From Segatella hominis (GTDB lineage: Bacteria; Bacteroidota; Bacteroidia; Bacteroidales; Bacteroidaceae): a stretch of DNA of 64,000 nucleotides. The stretch lies in NCBI RefSeq assembly GCF_019249725.2, contig NZ_CP137559.1, positions 101,001-165,000 of the forward strand, in the 5' to 3' direction. Shown in pieces: positions 24,641-34,363 of this stretch. Numbering within the stretch: position 1 is the first letter of the stretch; each line of letters starts with the position of its first letter. A program made the translations under genes and the position numbers. Below the pieces are notes generated by a model. That model saw nothing but the letters and a program-made list of their open reading frames with translations, ran no database searches and was not told where the DNA came from.

Positions 24641-25336
24641 ATGAAAAAAGAAATAATCGTTATGGCTTTGGCGATGAGCCTTGGTGTATTTCAGCAGTCA
24701 TTGGCTTCTTCTGCACCTAAACACCGTTACACACCGTCTACTCAACAGGTAGATAAAAAAGTGGGAAATCATTCTGAAAATGATGAGGGAATAGATGCTT
24801 TTTCTGACACAACAAGCGTAGATACTTCGTCTGCGGTATCTGCTCATAATAATCCTGCTTCTTATACATCTAATAATCCTTCTCAGTTTAGTTTAGATAA
24901 TTATGATGACCCATTTGATTTTCTGGGTACTGTATTTGGAAAAGGTGTACTCCTTTTTGTTATCATCTTACTTGGTCTGATTGGCTTGCTGACATTCTTA
25001 GCTCCTCTTATTGCCCTCTTTATGATTATTCGTTATTTATATAGGCGCAATCAGGATCGGATGAAGTTGTCGGCTATGGCTTTAGAAAAGGGTATTGAAA
25101 TACCGGAAAGTGCGCGCCCTATAGATAAGCAAAGTAATGAATATCTGGTTAAAAGAGGACTGCGAAATGCTTTCTTGGGTGCAGGCTTATGCGCTATGTT
25201 TGCTATATGGGGTGCTGATTTTCTGGCAGGTATTGGCGCTTTAGTACTTTTTTATGGTGCAGGACAGGCTACCATTGGTTCTCTGCCTTCCATCAAACAA
25301 TGGTGGTGCAATAGAAATAGTGGAAAAATTGGATGA
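24641..25336 (+). CDS. DUF6249-like membrane protein
   Basis: The ATG at 24641 gives a signal peptide (MKKEIIVMALAMSLGVFQQS); the in-frame ATG at 24614 would bury it. A Ser/Thr/Asn-rich linker runs to about residue 90, followed by hydrophobic segments near residues 101-130, then RRNQDRMKLSAMALEKGIEI and two more short hydrophobic segments. This matches the Bacteroidota DUF6249 layout, whose role is unknown. It overlaps the sigma-factor gene by 17 bases, so it probably belongs to the same regulon. Confidence 0.75.
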   Translation: MKKEIIVMALAMSLGVFQQSLASSAPKHRYTPSTQQVDKKVGNHSENDEGIDAFSDTTSVDTSSAVSAHNNPASYTSNNPSQFSLDNYDDPFDFLGTVFGKGVLLFVIILLGLIGLLTFLAPLIALFMIIRYLYRRNQDRMKLSAMALEKGIEIPESARPIDKQSNEYLVKRGLRNAFLGAGLCAMFAIWGADFLAGIGALVLFYGAGQATIGSLPSIKQWWCNRNSGKIG

Positions 25337-25862
25337 TTTTGCTCTTGTAGCTAAAGTGGTAATGTTTCATGACCGTAAGTCTTTTGACTTGTTGGTCAGG
25401 AAATACCAGGCGTCTATTCGTAGCTTTTTTCTTCGGCAAACTGTTGGAGATAAGCAATTGAGTGACGATTTGGCTCAAGATACATTTATCAAGGCCTATA
25501 CCCATCTGGTGGGATTTAAGGGGAAGGCTAACTTTTCCACCTGGTTGTATCGTATAGCCTACAATGTCTGGTATGATTATGTGAGAAGTCATAAGATAAC
25601 TCAAGATATCGACAGTCCAATAGTGGTTCATAAGCAAGCGCAAGCAAGCAGTGACGGATTAAAATTGGATTTAATAAGTGCCCTCAAAATACTGAGCGAT
25701 AAAGAACGTACATGCATCACTTTACAATTGATGGATGGAATGTCTATAGAAAAGATCGTAGAGATTACAGGACTTGCTTCTGGTACCGTCAAGTCACATC
25801 TCTCACGTGGTAAAATGAAACTTGCAAGTTACTTAAAGCAAAATGGTTATGAAAGAAAATGA
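25320..25862 (+). CDS. ECF-type RNA polymerase sigma factor
   Basis: A GTG at 25320 gives the compact start (VEKLDDFALVAKV read as Met); the longer frame from 25254 overlaps the previous gene heavily. Region 2 contains FDLLVRKYQASIRSFFLRQT and DDLAQDTFIKAY with WLYRIAYNVWYDYVR. Region 4 contains LMDGMSIEKIVEITGLASGT and VKSHLSRGK, the helix-turn-helix for -35 recognition. The next gene is a membrane protein of the putative anti-sigma type. Confidence 0.9.
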   Translation: MEKLDDFALVAKVVMFHDRKSFDLLVRKYQASIRSFFLRQTVGDKQLSDDLAQDTFIKAYTHLVGFKGKANFSTWLYRIAYNVWYDYVRSHKITQDIDSPIVVHKQAQASSDGLKLDLISALKILSDKERTCITLQLMDGMSIEKIVEITGLASGTVKSHLSRGKMKLASYLKQNGYERK

Positions 25863-26277
25863 AGTAAAATCTACGATATCAGAGGAAACTCATCATCAGC
25901 AGCAAGTTACTGCTGATGATGAGCAGATGTTGCAATCTTTCTTTGCAGATTGTTCTTTGGATATAGCTGATGATGGCTTTTCCGAACGTGTAATGTCTTC
26001 TCTTCCAGGAGGGGTTACTTATCATCGTTTGGCGCATATATGGAAAATAGCTTGTATTATGATTGGTATCAGTATAGTCCTTTACTGTCAGGTTTTGACA
26101 AATCTTCTGGATACCCTTTATCTAATACGGATAGATGCTATGATGTCTTTTTCCAGAGCCGTATGTCGCTTGACGGAAGTATTGGGCGCTTCCCATCATT
26201 TATTGATGATCGTATTAGGGATGATTACGATTTTTTGTGTATGGGGATATAATAAAATGATGGATGCTCGCATATAA
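25849..26277 (+). CDS. DUF5056-like putative anti-sigma protein
   Basis: From the ATG at 25849 the protein is 142 residues. The N-terminal LQSFFADCSLDIADDGFSER followed by VMSSLP resembles DUF5056 proteins found next to Bacteroidota ECF sigma genes. Two hydrophobic segments follow (near residues 67-90 and 118-136), so it is probably an inner-membrane protein with a cytoplasmic N-terminus. It overlaps the sigma gene by 14 bases. Anti-sigma function is inferred from topology and position. Confidence 0.7.
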   Translation: MKENEVKSTISEETHHQQQVTADDEQMLQSFFADCSLDIADDGFSERVMSSLPGGVTYHRLAHIWKIACIMIGISIVLYCQVLTNLLDTLYLIRIDAMMSFSRAVCRLTEVLGASHHLLMIVLGMITIFCVWGYNKMMDARI

Positions 26278-26296
26278 AAAGTGAGCATCCATCATT
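26256..26296. terminator. Bidirectional terminator with 14-bp perfect stem
   Basis: AATGATGGATGCTC pairs perfectly with GAGCATCCATCATT. It lies between the converging putative anti-sigma and PorE-like genes and overlaps the last codons of the former. Confidence 0.85.
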
Positions 26297-26345
26297 TCGT
26301 TATAACGAGGCTTCTATGCATTCTCGATTGCAGTTAGCTTCATTC

Positions 26346-28451
26346 TTATTCAAATATAAACAAATCTTCCTCTTCTTTGGAAATCTCCTGCTTCTTAGGC
26401 TTAGGAGGATTTTTTAAGTTGCCTTTTTCATCAAATAACCCATAAGTCGTTCTGAGTACGATAAACTCTGTGCGGCGATTCATTTGATTACATATTTCCT
26501 GATTTTCTTTATTCTGTTTCAGAATGAAATCCGTCGTCAGTTTATCTCCTTCCTTGAGCCATGGATATTTGGCAGCCACTTTTTTGCTAATAGTCTTAGG
26601 TTGCTCTTTGCCATAACCCATTGGTGTAAGTCTGTCTTTGGCAATTCCGTGTTGAATCAGATAGTTGACTACCGATTGTGCTCTCTGTTGAGAAAGATGT
26701 TTATTATATTCAGCACTTCCTTTATAATCACAATGTGCACTAAGTTCGATGGTGACATTCGGATTTTCTTTCAATAAGTTTACCAATTCATCCAATGCTT
26801 TTGTACTGTTGGCAGTAAGGGTAGCCTTATCAAAATCATAGAAGATATTATCTATTAATACCGGTGCCGTGATGGAAGCCAATGGGAATTGTAAGGTATA
26901 TTCCTTACTTTCCTTAGCAGAATCTACTCGAATTTCTTCTTTATGATTGAGGAAACCTTTGCAAGAAGCCATCAGGAGATAATCTACCTGTGGCTTGATG
27001 ACCATACTGAATGAGCCATCACCTTTGACTGGTAGTTTCTCATATGTTCCATCGTTTCCGACAACCATTACTTGGGAAGCAGGTAATTCATAACCACCCA
27101 TTTCGTAAACCCAGCCTTTGATGGTTGTTACGATTTCCGGGTTTTCAAAAGAATAGATGTGGTCGAAACCTCTTCCGTCCTTTCTGTTGGAGGAGAAATA
27201 GCCTCTGTTGTGTGGACCTTCGAAAGTCATTCCAAAGTCGTCACCTTCCGAATTGAGAGGGTAGCCAGGATGGAAAACCTTATATTTTTTAGTTTTTGGA
27301 TCCACTTTGGCAATATAGATGTCCAATCCACCCATTCCGACATGTCCATCGCTACTAAAGTAAAGGTCTCCGTTGGGTCTGAATGTAGGGAAAGATTCAT
27401 TTCCTGGAGTATTGATAGGCTCCCCCAGATTTTCAACACCTCCCAGCCCCGCAGCTGTAATTCTTACTCGCCAGATGTCTAATCCACCCATTCCTCCAGG
27501 CATGTCTGAAGTAAAGTACAACCATTCTCCATCAGGAGAGATAGCAGGGTGCGCAAAACTGCTGAGGGTGTCTTTGGTGATTTCCAGTTTGGTGGCTTTT
27601 CCCCAAGCCGCATCCGAGCGTGGGGAGGTTACTATTTGTGCATATCTTGGTGAAGACGGGTCGGTTGTGCATTGTGTGAGATACATGTCCCGTCCATCAG
27701 GTGTAAAGCAGCAAGCCCCTTCATCATATTCCGTATTCAGCCCCGTACTGATGGCTTCTGGTTTGCTCCATTTACCTTTGTCATCTTTTTCAGATATAAA
27801 AATATCGCCATTTTTTGTTCCTGTAATACCGCTCAGTTCATCTCCGAGCGCTTCATTTCTGGTAGATGTAAAATAGAGTTGGTCAAATTCATCTCCTAAG
27901 AGCATTGGGGAGTAGTCTGCTCTTCTGGAATTGAAAATATCCATTTTCTTCACCGTATATCTGCTCCCTTTTTTCTTCCATTCTGGTGCAGCTTGTGCTG
28001 ATTTCAGTCCGTTTCGTGCTAAAATATCATAGCCATTTTTGCTCATTTCTTCGTTAGGAAGAGAATCTAAAATGGATTTAAATTCTGTTTGAGCAATTTT
28101 GTAATCGCCGTTTTTTAGAAGTTGCCGAGCATAACTTAAGCGATCTTGGATATTAGCTTGTCCATATCTGATAGCATTTCTATAGGCTGCCACTGCTTTA
28201 GGTGTAGCGTTGATCTTCTCATAGCAGTAAGCCATTTTTAAGGCTCGCTGCCCTCTTTTTTCTCTTTCTTTTGTCGGCGTTTTTGTATATGCCTGCTTAA
28301 ATTGGTCGGCAGCATCATAATACTCACCTAAAGCAAGATACTTTTCTCCCTTTTTGATATTCTTATCAATACCGCATGCAGTCAATAGTAAGCTACTTAC
28401 TAATATTGACAAAAATGCTAAGCCGATATGAGATTTATTCTTCTGTTCCAT
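26346..28451 (-). CDS. PorE-like lipoprotein: TPR, beta-propeller, CRD and OmpA domains
   Basis: The start at 28451 is chosen because it opens a lipoprotein signal (MEQKNKSHIGLAFLSILVSS, lipobox LTAC). The frame extends upstream but overlaps topB. The 701-residue protein has TPR-like helices (residues about 30-150), a PD40-type propeller with repeated YFTSD/YFSSN units, a carboxypeptidase-regulatory-like segment near ITAPVLI, and an OmpA_C domain with IELSAHCDYKGSAEYNKHLS. This order is that of PorE (PG1058), a peptidoglycan-binding type IX secretion accessory lipoprotein of Porphyromonas. Many Bacteroidota have paralogues, so orthology is not certain. Confidence 0.82.
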   Translation of the reverse strand: MEQKNKSHIGLAFLSILVSSLLLTACGIDKNIKKGEKYLALGEYYDAADQFKQAYTKTPTKEREKRGQRALKMAYCYEKINATPKAVAAYRNAIRYGQANIQDRLSYARQLLKNGDYKIAQTEFKSILDSLPNEEMSKNGYDILARNGLKSAQAAPEWKKKGSRYTVKKMDIFNSRRADYSPMLLGDEFDQLYFTSTRNEALGDELSGITGTKNGDIFISEKDDKGKWSKPEAISTGLNTEYDEGACCFTPDGRDMYLTQCTTDPSSPRYAQIVTSPRSDAAWGKATKLEITKDTLSSFAHPAISPDGEWLYFTSDMPGGMGGLDIWRVRITAAGLGGVENLGEPINTPGNESFPTFRPNGDLYFSSDGHVGMGGLDIYIAKVDPKTKKYKVFHPGYPLNSEGDDFGMTFEGPHNRGYFSSNRKDGRGFDHIYSFENPEIVTTIKGWVYEMGGYELPASQVMVVGNDGTYEKLPVKGDGSFSMVIKPQVDYLLMASCKGFLNHKEEIRVDSAKESKEYTLQFPLASITAPVLIDNIFYDFDKATLTANSTKALDELVNLLKENPNVTIELSAHCDYKGSAEYNKHLSQQRAQSVVNYLIQHGIAKDRLTPMGYGKEQPKTISKKVAAKYPWLKEGDKLTTDFILKQNKENQEICNQMNRRTEFIVLRTTYGLFDEKGNLKNPPKPKKQEISKEEEDLFIFE

Positions 28452-28473
28452 GTTTTTAAATAAACTCCAGTTG

Positions 28474-30630
28474 TTATTGCTGACTGAATGGTAATCTGAA
28501 CTGACAACCACCTTTCCAGTTGCTGCAACCATATGCCGTTTTTCCTTTGATAATGGTTCCTTGTCCACAGATAGGGCAAGTTTTTCCGATGATGCTGTCA
28601 TCTGCAGGAAGTTTTGGGGATCTTGACTCTGTCTTTTCAGCCGTATCACCATTTTTAGGCGTTTTTTCAGCCGTATCATCCTGTTTGGGTGATTTCTTTG
28701 GAGCGGTTTTCTTTCTTGGCTCTTTTTTCTTGAGGTCCTCTTCCGTTGTTATCGTCACATGGCGAGCACTGTTGTCAGACAATACGTCATTGACGATTTG
28801 GTTGATTTGTTCTTTCAGACCATTGATAAAGTCGGCTGGGTCATAGGTCTTATGCTCGATGTCTCGGAGCTTTTTCTCCCAAATACCAGTCAACTCACAA
28901 CTTTTCAACAGTTCCTCATGGATGGTGTCGATGAGTTCGATTCCGGTAGGAGTAGCCATCAAGTTCTTTCGCTGTCGCTTGATATAGTGGCGCTTGAAGA
29001 GCGTCTCTATAATGCCGGCGCGTGAGGAAGGTCGTCCGATTCCGTTCTCCTTTAATGCCGCACGCAGTTCTTCATCCTCGACGAATTTTCCTGCGGTCTC
29101 CATTGCTCGGAGCAAGGTAGCTTCAGTATAATACTTAGGTGGAGTGGTCCATTTCTCTGTGAGAGTTGGGGTATGTTCACCCGATTCGCCTTTTACGAAA
29201 GAAGGGAGCGTTCTTTCTTCTACCACTTCCTTCTTGGCACCGTTTCCGTTGGCATTATCAGTTGCATCATCGTCATCGGCATTTTTCGCATCCTTCGCAT
29301 AGACAACTCGCCATCCTGGTTCCAGAATTTCCTTGCCGCTTACCTTGAATTCGATTTTCTCTGGTTTAGGCCCATCTTCATTGATGACTTCGCCCAATAC
29401 GGTGGTCGTAGAGAATTTACAATCCGGATAGAACACACTGATAAAACGTTTGGCGATAAGGTCATAGACATTTGCCTCCATATCGGTGAGTCCTGTAGGT
29501 GGAACACCTGTTGGGATGATGGCATGGTGGTCGGTCACCTTACTATTATCAAATACCTTCTTGCTTTTTGGCAACTTTTTTCCGGTAGCGGCGAGCTGCT
29601 GGATCAGCGGGAGGTACTTTTGCTGGCTCATTATCTTGGCCTGGCTCACACCGTTGAGGATTTGAGGACATTTCGGATAGATGTCATCGGTCAGAAACTG
29701 TGTATCTACACGAGGATAAGTCGTGTATTTCTTCTCGTAGAGACTCTGGATGAGTTTCAGAGTAATATCAGCAGAGTAAGCAAATTTCTTGTTGCAATCC
29801 ACTTGTAGTGAGGTGAGGTCGTAGAGGTGAGGTGGAGCTTCATTTCCCTTTTTCTTGCTCACGTCTGTAACGGTGAAAGGTTTACCTGCGATGGTACTGA
29901 ATGCTTTTTCACCTTCCTCCTTGCTGGTAAACTTGCCGCTGGTAGCCGTAAACTGAGTATCGCGATAGATGGTAGCAAGTACCCAATATGGTTCGGAAAC
30001 GAAATTGTCGATTTCCTTCTGTCGGTTTACGATGAGGGCAAGGGTAGGGGTCTGCACTCGACCGATGCTGAGCACCTGTCGATTCTGACCATATTTCAAA
30101 GTATAAAGTCGGGTGGCATTCATGCCGAGAATCCAGTCTCCAATGGCACGTGAAAGGCCTGCGAGGTAGAGTGATTGATACTCGTTCTGGTCTTTCAGCT
30201 CCTGAAATCCCTGTTTGATAGCTTCGTCAGTCATGGATGAAATCCACAATCTCTTGACCGGGCATTTGGCTTGCGCCTTTTGCATCACCCATCTTTGGAT
30301 GAGTTCACCTTCCTGTCCGGCGTCACCACAGTTGATGATACTGTCTGCGGCTTGCATGAGTCTTTCGATTGTATTGAATTGCTTGCGGATTCCTTCGTCG
30401 TTAATCAGTTTTATTCCAAAACGCTGGGGAATCATAGGCAATGCGGACAGGCTCCAGCGTTTCCACATTGGAGTATAATCATCCGGTTCTTTCAGCTCAC
30501 AAAGGTGGCCGAAAGTCCAGGTTACTTGGTAACCATTACCTTCCATATAACCGTCGCGTGCAGTTGTTGCTCCAATAATCCGGGCAATATCTTTAGCTAC
30601 GCTTGGTTTCTCTGCAATACAAACTATCAT
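28474..30630 (-). CDS. topB: DNA topoisomerase III
   Basis: The 718-residue type IA topoisomerase begins with the TOPRIM domain (MIVCIAEKPSVAKDIARIIG; NCGDAGQEGELI). Its catalytic Tyr is in TTYPRVDTQFL near residue 307. GRVQTPTLALIV is another family signature. The C-terminus has a Lys/Thr-rich linker with a short internal duplication (TAEKTPKNGDTAEKT) and a single Cys4 zinc-ribbon (CPICGQG and CSNWKGGC). It relaxes and decatenates DNA. It is cotranscribed with the PorE-like gene 22 bases downstream. Confidence 0.95.
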   Translation of the reverse strand: MIVCIAEKPSVAKDIARIIGATTARDGYMEGNGYQVTWTFGHLCELKEPDDYTPMWKRWSLSALPMIPQRFGIKLINDEGIRKQFNTIERLMQAADSIINCGDAGQEGELIQRWVMQKAQAKCPVKRLWISSMTDEAIKQGFQELKDQNEYQSLYLAGLSRAIGDWILGMNATRLYTLKYGQNRQVLSIGRVQTPTLALIVNRQKEIDNFVSEPYWVLATIYRDTQFTATSGKFTSKEEGEKAFSTIAGKPFTVTDVSKKKGNEAPPHLYDLTSLQVDCNKKFAYSADITLKLIQSLYEKKYTTYPRVDTQFLTDDIYPKCPQILNGVSQAKIMSQQKYLPLIQQLAATGKKLPKSKKVFDNSKVTDHHAIIPTGVPPTGLTDMEANVYDLIAKRFISVFYPDCKFSTTTVLGEVINEDGPKPEKIEFKVSGKEILEPGWRVVYAKDAKNADDDDATDNANGNGAKKEVVEERTLPSFVKGESGEHTPTLTEKWTTPPKYYTEATLLRAMETAGKFVEDEELRAALKENGIGRPSSRAGIIETLFKRHYIKRQRKNLMATPTGIELIDTIHEELLKSCELTGIWEKKLRDIEHKTYDPADFINGLKEQINQIVNDVLSDNSARHVTITTEEDLKKKEPRKKTAPKKSPKQDDTAEKTPKNGDTAEKTESRSPKLPADDSIIGKTCPICGQGTIIKGKTAYGCSNWKGGCQFRLPFSQQ

Positions 30631-30724
30631 TCTTTATTATTTCCTTTTCTGTTTGCAAAGGTACAATAAAATAATGAGAAAGCCATCATTTCGGCTTCTT
30701 TTTCTCATGGCAGAGAATAAAAAA

Positions 30725-30775
30725 GCCCCATAAGGCTTGGGCACAATCTGGAGCTTGTGCCTTGCCTTACAGGGC
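30725..30775 (-). terminator. Terminator of carB
   Basis: A long imperfect hairpin: GGCACAA pairs with TTGTGCC around an 8-base loop, extended by TAAGGC/GCCTTA and GCCC/GGGC. On the minus strand a T-run (the A-run at 30717-30724) follows. Confidence 0.85.
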
Positions 30776-30829
30776 GTATTTTATAAATATCTGCGTAATC
30801 TGCGTGAGAAAAATTAATCCCGCGTGCGA

Positions 30830-33800
30830 TTACTCGTACTCCTGCCAACTCTTAATCTGCAACTGATCCTGACTCAATGTGCAGAATGCCTCGATGAAGG
30901 CTGAAGCTAAACGGGCATTGGTGAACAGAGGAATGTTGTGGTCGATAGCGCCACGACGGATTCTGTAACCATTGGTGAGCTCACGCTTGGTGTGATTCTT
31001 AGGAATATTGACGATGAGGTCGAACTTGTGGTCGGCAATCATCTGCATCACGTTAGGAATATCCTTGTGCTCCTCATCAGGCCATCCTACGGCTGTAGCC
31101 TTCACGTTGTTCTCGTTCAGGAATTTCGCTGTACCGGCTGTAGCGTAGATGGTGTAACCGTTCTTCACCAAAGCCTGAGCAGCGTCGAGCAGAGAAGCCT
31201 TCTCCTTGGCACCACCGCTTGAAAGCATGATGCCCTTATCCTTTGAAGGAATCTTGTAGCCGGTGGCAATCAATGAGTTGAGCAATGCCTCCTCGAAAGT
31301 ATCACCCATACAACCTACCTCGCCGGTAGAACTCATATCCACACCCAAAACTGGGTCGGCGTTCTGCAAACGGGCAAATGAGAACTGTGAAGCCTTCACA
31401 CCCATACGGTCGATATCGAAAGCAGACTTGTCTGGCTTCTGATATGGAGCATCGAGCATGATGCGGGTAGCAGTCTCGATGAAGTTGCGCTTCAATACCT
31501 TGCTCACGAATGGGAATGAACGGGATGCACGGAGGTTACACTCGATAACCTTCACATCGCGACCCTTAGCCAAGTACTGGATATTGAAAGGACCCGAGAT
31601 GTTGAGTTCCTTGGCGATGGCACGTGAAATCTTCTTGATCTGACGGGCTGTAGCGAAGGAAATCTGCTGAGCAGGGAAGGTCATGGTAGCGTCACCGGAG
31701 TGAACACCCGCATACTCTACGTGCTCTGAAATACCATACTCTACAATCTCACCATTCTGAGCCACACCGTCGAACTCAATCTCGTTGGTCTCTGTCATAA
31801 ACTGAGAGATAACCACTGGGTACTCCTTGGAAACCTCAGAAGCTGCCTCCAGGAAGCGGCGCAACTCATCATCATCGTGGCAAACGTTCATGGCTGCACC
31901 GGAAAGAACGTAAGATGGACGAACGAGAACTGGATAGCCTACCTCGTCGATGAACTTCTGAACATCCTCCATTGATGTGAGGGCGCTCCACTTAGGCTGG
32001 TCAATGCCGAGCTTATCGAGCATGGCAGAGAACTTACCGCGGTTCTCGGCACGGTCGATGTTTACTGGAGATGTACCCAGGATTGGCACAGACTGGCGAT
32101 GGAGCTTCATAGCCAGGTTGTTTGGAATCTGACCACCTACTGAAACAATCACACCACGTGGTGACTCCAGGTCGATGACATCGAGTACACGCTCGAATGA
32201 AAGCTCATCGAAGTAGAGACGGTCGCACATATCGTAGTCGGTAGATACGGTCTCCGGGTTGTAGTTGATCATAATTGACTTGTAACCCAACTTGCGTGCT
32301 GTGTTGATGGCGTTTACTGAACACCAGTCGAACTCTACAGAAGAACCGATGCGGTAAGCACCCGAACCGAGAACGATGACAGACTTCTCGTTCTTGTAGT
32401 AGTTGATGTCGTAACCCTCTACGGCGTAAGTCATGTAGAGATAGTTGGTGAGGTCAGGATGCTCGCTTGCCACAGTAGGGATGCGCTTTACGGCAGGAAG
32501 AATGTTCAGCTTCTTACGCAGAGCACGAACTGCGAGAACCTCCTTCTCCATATTGGTATCCTTGGTCTTCAATACGAAGCGCCCAATCTGGAAGTCAGAG
32601 AAGCCCAATACCTTAGCCTCGCGCAATACCTCGGCTGGAATCTCCTCCAAAGTATTATATTCAGAAAGCTTGTGCTTGTAATCTACGATATTCTTCATGC
32701 GCTCGATGAACCAAGGGTCAATCTTGGTCAACTCCTCGATGCGCTCGATGGTGTAGCCTTCCTCCAAAGCCTGAGCGATGGCGAAGATACGGAGGTCGGT
32801 AGGGTTGGAAAGCTCCTCATCCAAGTTGTCGAACTTGGTGTGGTCGTTGCCTACGAAACCGTGCATTCCCTGACCAATCATGCGGAGACCCTTCTGGAGC
32901 ATTTCCTCGAATGAGCGGCCGATAGACATGATTTCGCCTACAGACTTCATGGAAGAACCGATCTTGCGGCTTACACCTGCAAACTTGGTAAGATCCCAAC
33001 GAGGAATCTTGCAGATCATATAGTCGAGTGATGGAGCTACATAAGCTGAGTTAGGAGTACCCATCTCGCCAATCTGGTCGAGCGTGTAACCGAGGGCAAT
33101 CTTAGCAGCAACGAAAGCGAGCGGATAACCTGTAGCCTTAGAAGCGAGGGCAGAAGAACGGCTCAAGCGAGCATTGATCTCGATGATGCGGTAGTCGTTG
33201 GTCTCAGCGTTGAAAGCATACTGGATGTTGCACTCACCCACGATGTTGAGGTGACGGACGCACTTCACGGCGATGTCCTGCAACATCTTCACCTGCTCGT
33301 CGGTAAGAGAACAGGTAGGAGCTACCACGATAGATTCACCTGTGTGAATACCCAGTGGGTCGAAGTTTTCCATGGAGGCAACGGTGAAGCAGCGGTCGTT
33401 CGCATCACGGATGCACTCAAACTCAATCTCCTTCCATCCCTTCAAGCTCTCCTCAACGAGAACCTGAGGTGCAAAAGTGAAGGCAGATTCAGCAATCTCC
33501 TTAAACTCCTCTTCAGTCTTGCAGACACCAGAACCGAGACCACCCAGCGCGTAGGCAGAACGGATCATGATAGGGTAGCCGATATTGCGGGCAGCAGCCA
33601 CAGCTTCTTCCATATTCTCGCAAGCATGGCTTACAGGAACCTTGAGGTCAACCTTGTTGAGCTCCTTCACGAAGAGATCACGGTCTTCTGTGTTCATGAT
33701 AGCCTCAACAGAAGTACCCAGTACATCTACACCATACTCCTTGAGTACACCGCTGAGGTAAAGTTCAGTACCAACGTTCAAACCTGTCTGTCCACCCCAA

Positions 33801-34060
33801 GCGAGCATGATGCCGTCAGGGCGCTCCTTCTTGATGATTTCAGTCACAAAAAAAGGTGTCACCGGCAAGAAATAAACCTTGTCAGCAATACCTTCACTGG
33901 TCTGAATTGTAGCAACGTTGGGATTAATGAGGACAGAACTAATGCCTTCCTCACGCAAAGCCTTGAGAGCCTGCGAACCGGAATAGTCAAACTCACCTGC
34001 CTGGCCGATCTTCAAAGCACCGGAACCCAGAACGAGGACTTTCTTAAGCTGTTTCTTCAT
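30830..34060 (-). CDS. carB: Carbamoyl-phosphate synthase large subunit
   Basis: The 1076-residue protein has the full carB architecture. The first ATP-grasp half begins MKKQLKKVLVLGSGALKIGQ. The second half restarts near residue 560 with VIVLGSGAYRIGSSVEFDW. A C-terminal MGS-like allosteric domain contains TIYATAGTAKFLNENN. It makes carbamoyl phosphate from bicarbonate, ammonia and two ATP for arginine and pyrimidine synthesis. The small subunit carA is not in the window next to it. It is transcribed alone from a good promoter at 34179-34210. Confidence 0.97.
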   Translation of the reverse strand: MKKQLKKVLVLGSGALKIGQAGEFDYSGSQALKALREEGISSVLINPNVATIQTSEGIADKVYFLPVTPFFVTEIIKKERPDGIMLAWGGQTGLNVGTELYLSGVLKEYGVDVLGTSVEAIMNTEDRDLFVKELNKVDLKVPVSHACENMEEAVAAARNIGYPIMIRSAYALGGLGSGVCKTEEEFKEIAESAFTFAPQVLVEESLKGWKEIEFECIRDANDRCFTVASMENFDPLGIHTGESIVVAPTCSLTDEQVKMLQDIAVKCVRHLNIVGECNIQYAFNAETNDYRIIEINARLSRSSALASKATGYPLAFVAAKIALGYTLDQIGEMGTPNSAYVAPSLDYMICKIPRWDLTKFAGVSRKIGSSMKSVGEIMSIGRSFEEMLQKGLRMIGQGMHGFVGNDHTKFDNLDEELSNPTDLRIFAIAQALEEGYTIERIEELTKIDPWFIERMKNIVDYKHKLSEYNTLEEIPAEVLREAKVLGFSDFQIGRFVLKTKDTNMEKEVLAVRALRKKLNILPAVKRIPTVASEHPDLTNYLYMTYAVEGYDINYYKNEKSVIVLGSGAYRIGSSVEFDWCSVNAINTARKLGYKSIMINYNPETVSTDYDMCDRLYFDELSFERVLDVIDLESPRGVIVSVGGQIPNNLAMKLHRQSVPILGTSPVNIDRAENRGKFSAMLDKLGIDQPKWSALTSMEDVQKFIDEVGYPVLVRPSYVLSGAAMNVCHDDDELRRFLEAASEVSKEYPVVISQFMTETNEIEFDGVAQNGEIVEYGISEHVEYAGVHSGDATMTFPAQQISFATARQIKKISRAIAKELNISGPFNIQYLAKGRDVKVIECNLRASRSFPFVSKVLKRNFIETATRIMLDAPYQKPDKSAFDIDRMGVKASQFSFARLQNADPVLGVDMSSTGEVGCMGDTFEEALLNSLIATGYKIPSKDKGIMLSSGGAKEKASLLDAAQALVKNGYTIYATAGTAKFLNENNVKATAVGWPDEEHKDIPNVMQMIADHKFDLIVNIPKNHTKRELTNGYRIRRGAIDHNIPLFTNARLASAFIEAFCTLSQDQLQIKSWQEYE

Positions 34061-34178
34061 ATTTAATAACTATAAGTATATTCTAACTATAAGTAATAAA
34101 TTCTATAAGTATCATCTGAAATGTCTTATGCTTAGTTTTGCAATTTGGGTACAAAAGGCAAATACACTATTTTGGGTT

Positions 34179-34210
34179 GCAAAGTTACGACATTTATTTG
34201 AATTTACCAA
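34179..34210 (-). promoter_or_regulatory. Promoter of carB
   Basis: Read on the minus strand, TTG (34210-34208), a 20-base spacer and TAACTTTGC (34187-34179). It leaves a ~120-base leader before the carB start. Confidence 0.75.
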
Positions 34211-34363
34211 ATTTTTCTTGTGCCAGTTCTTCGTTAAATAATATCAATTATTACTTTTTATTTTTTTATAATGTCTTATTTTTCGGATAATTTTGTTACT
34301 TTTGCGCTCGCTACGCAAAATTGTAGCTTAAGAAATTAACATAGAACAAGATTTAATATAATA

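Noticed and set aside
33251..34066. 271-codon open frame on the + strand
   Set aside because: It lies wholly antisense to carB, whose protein match is certain; the frame is a codon-bias shadow.
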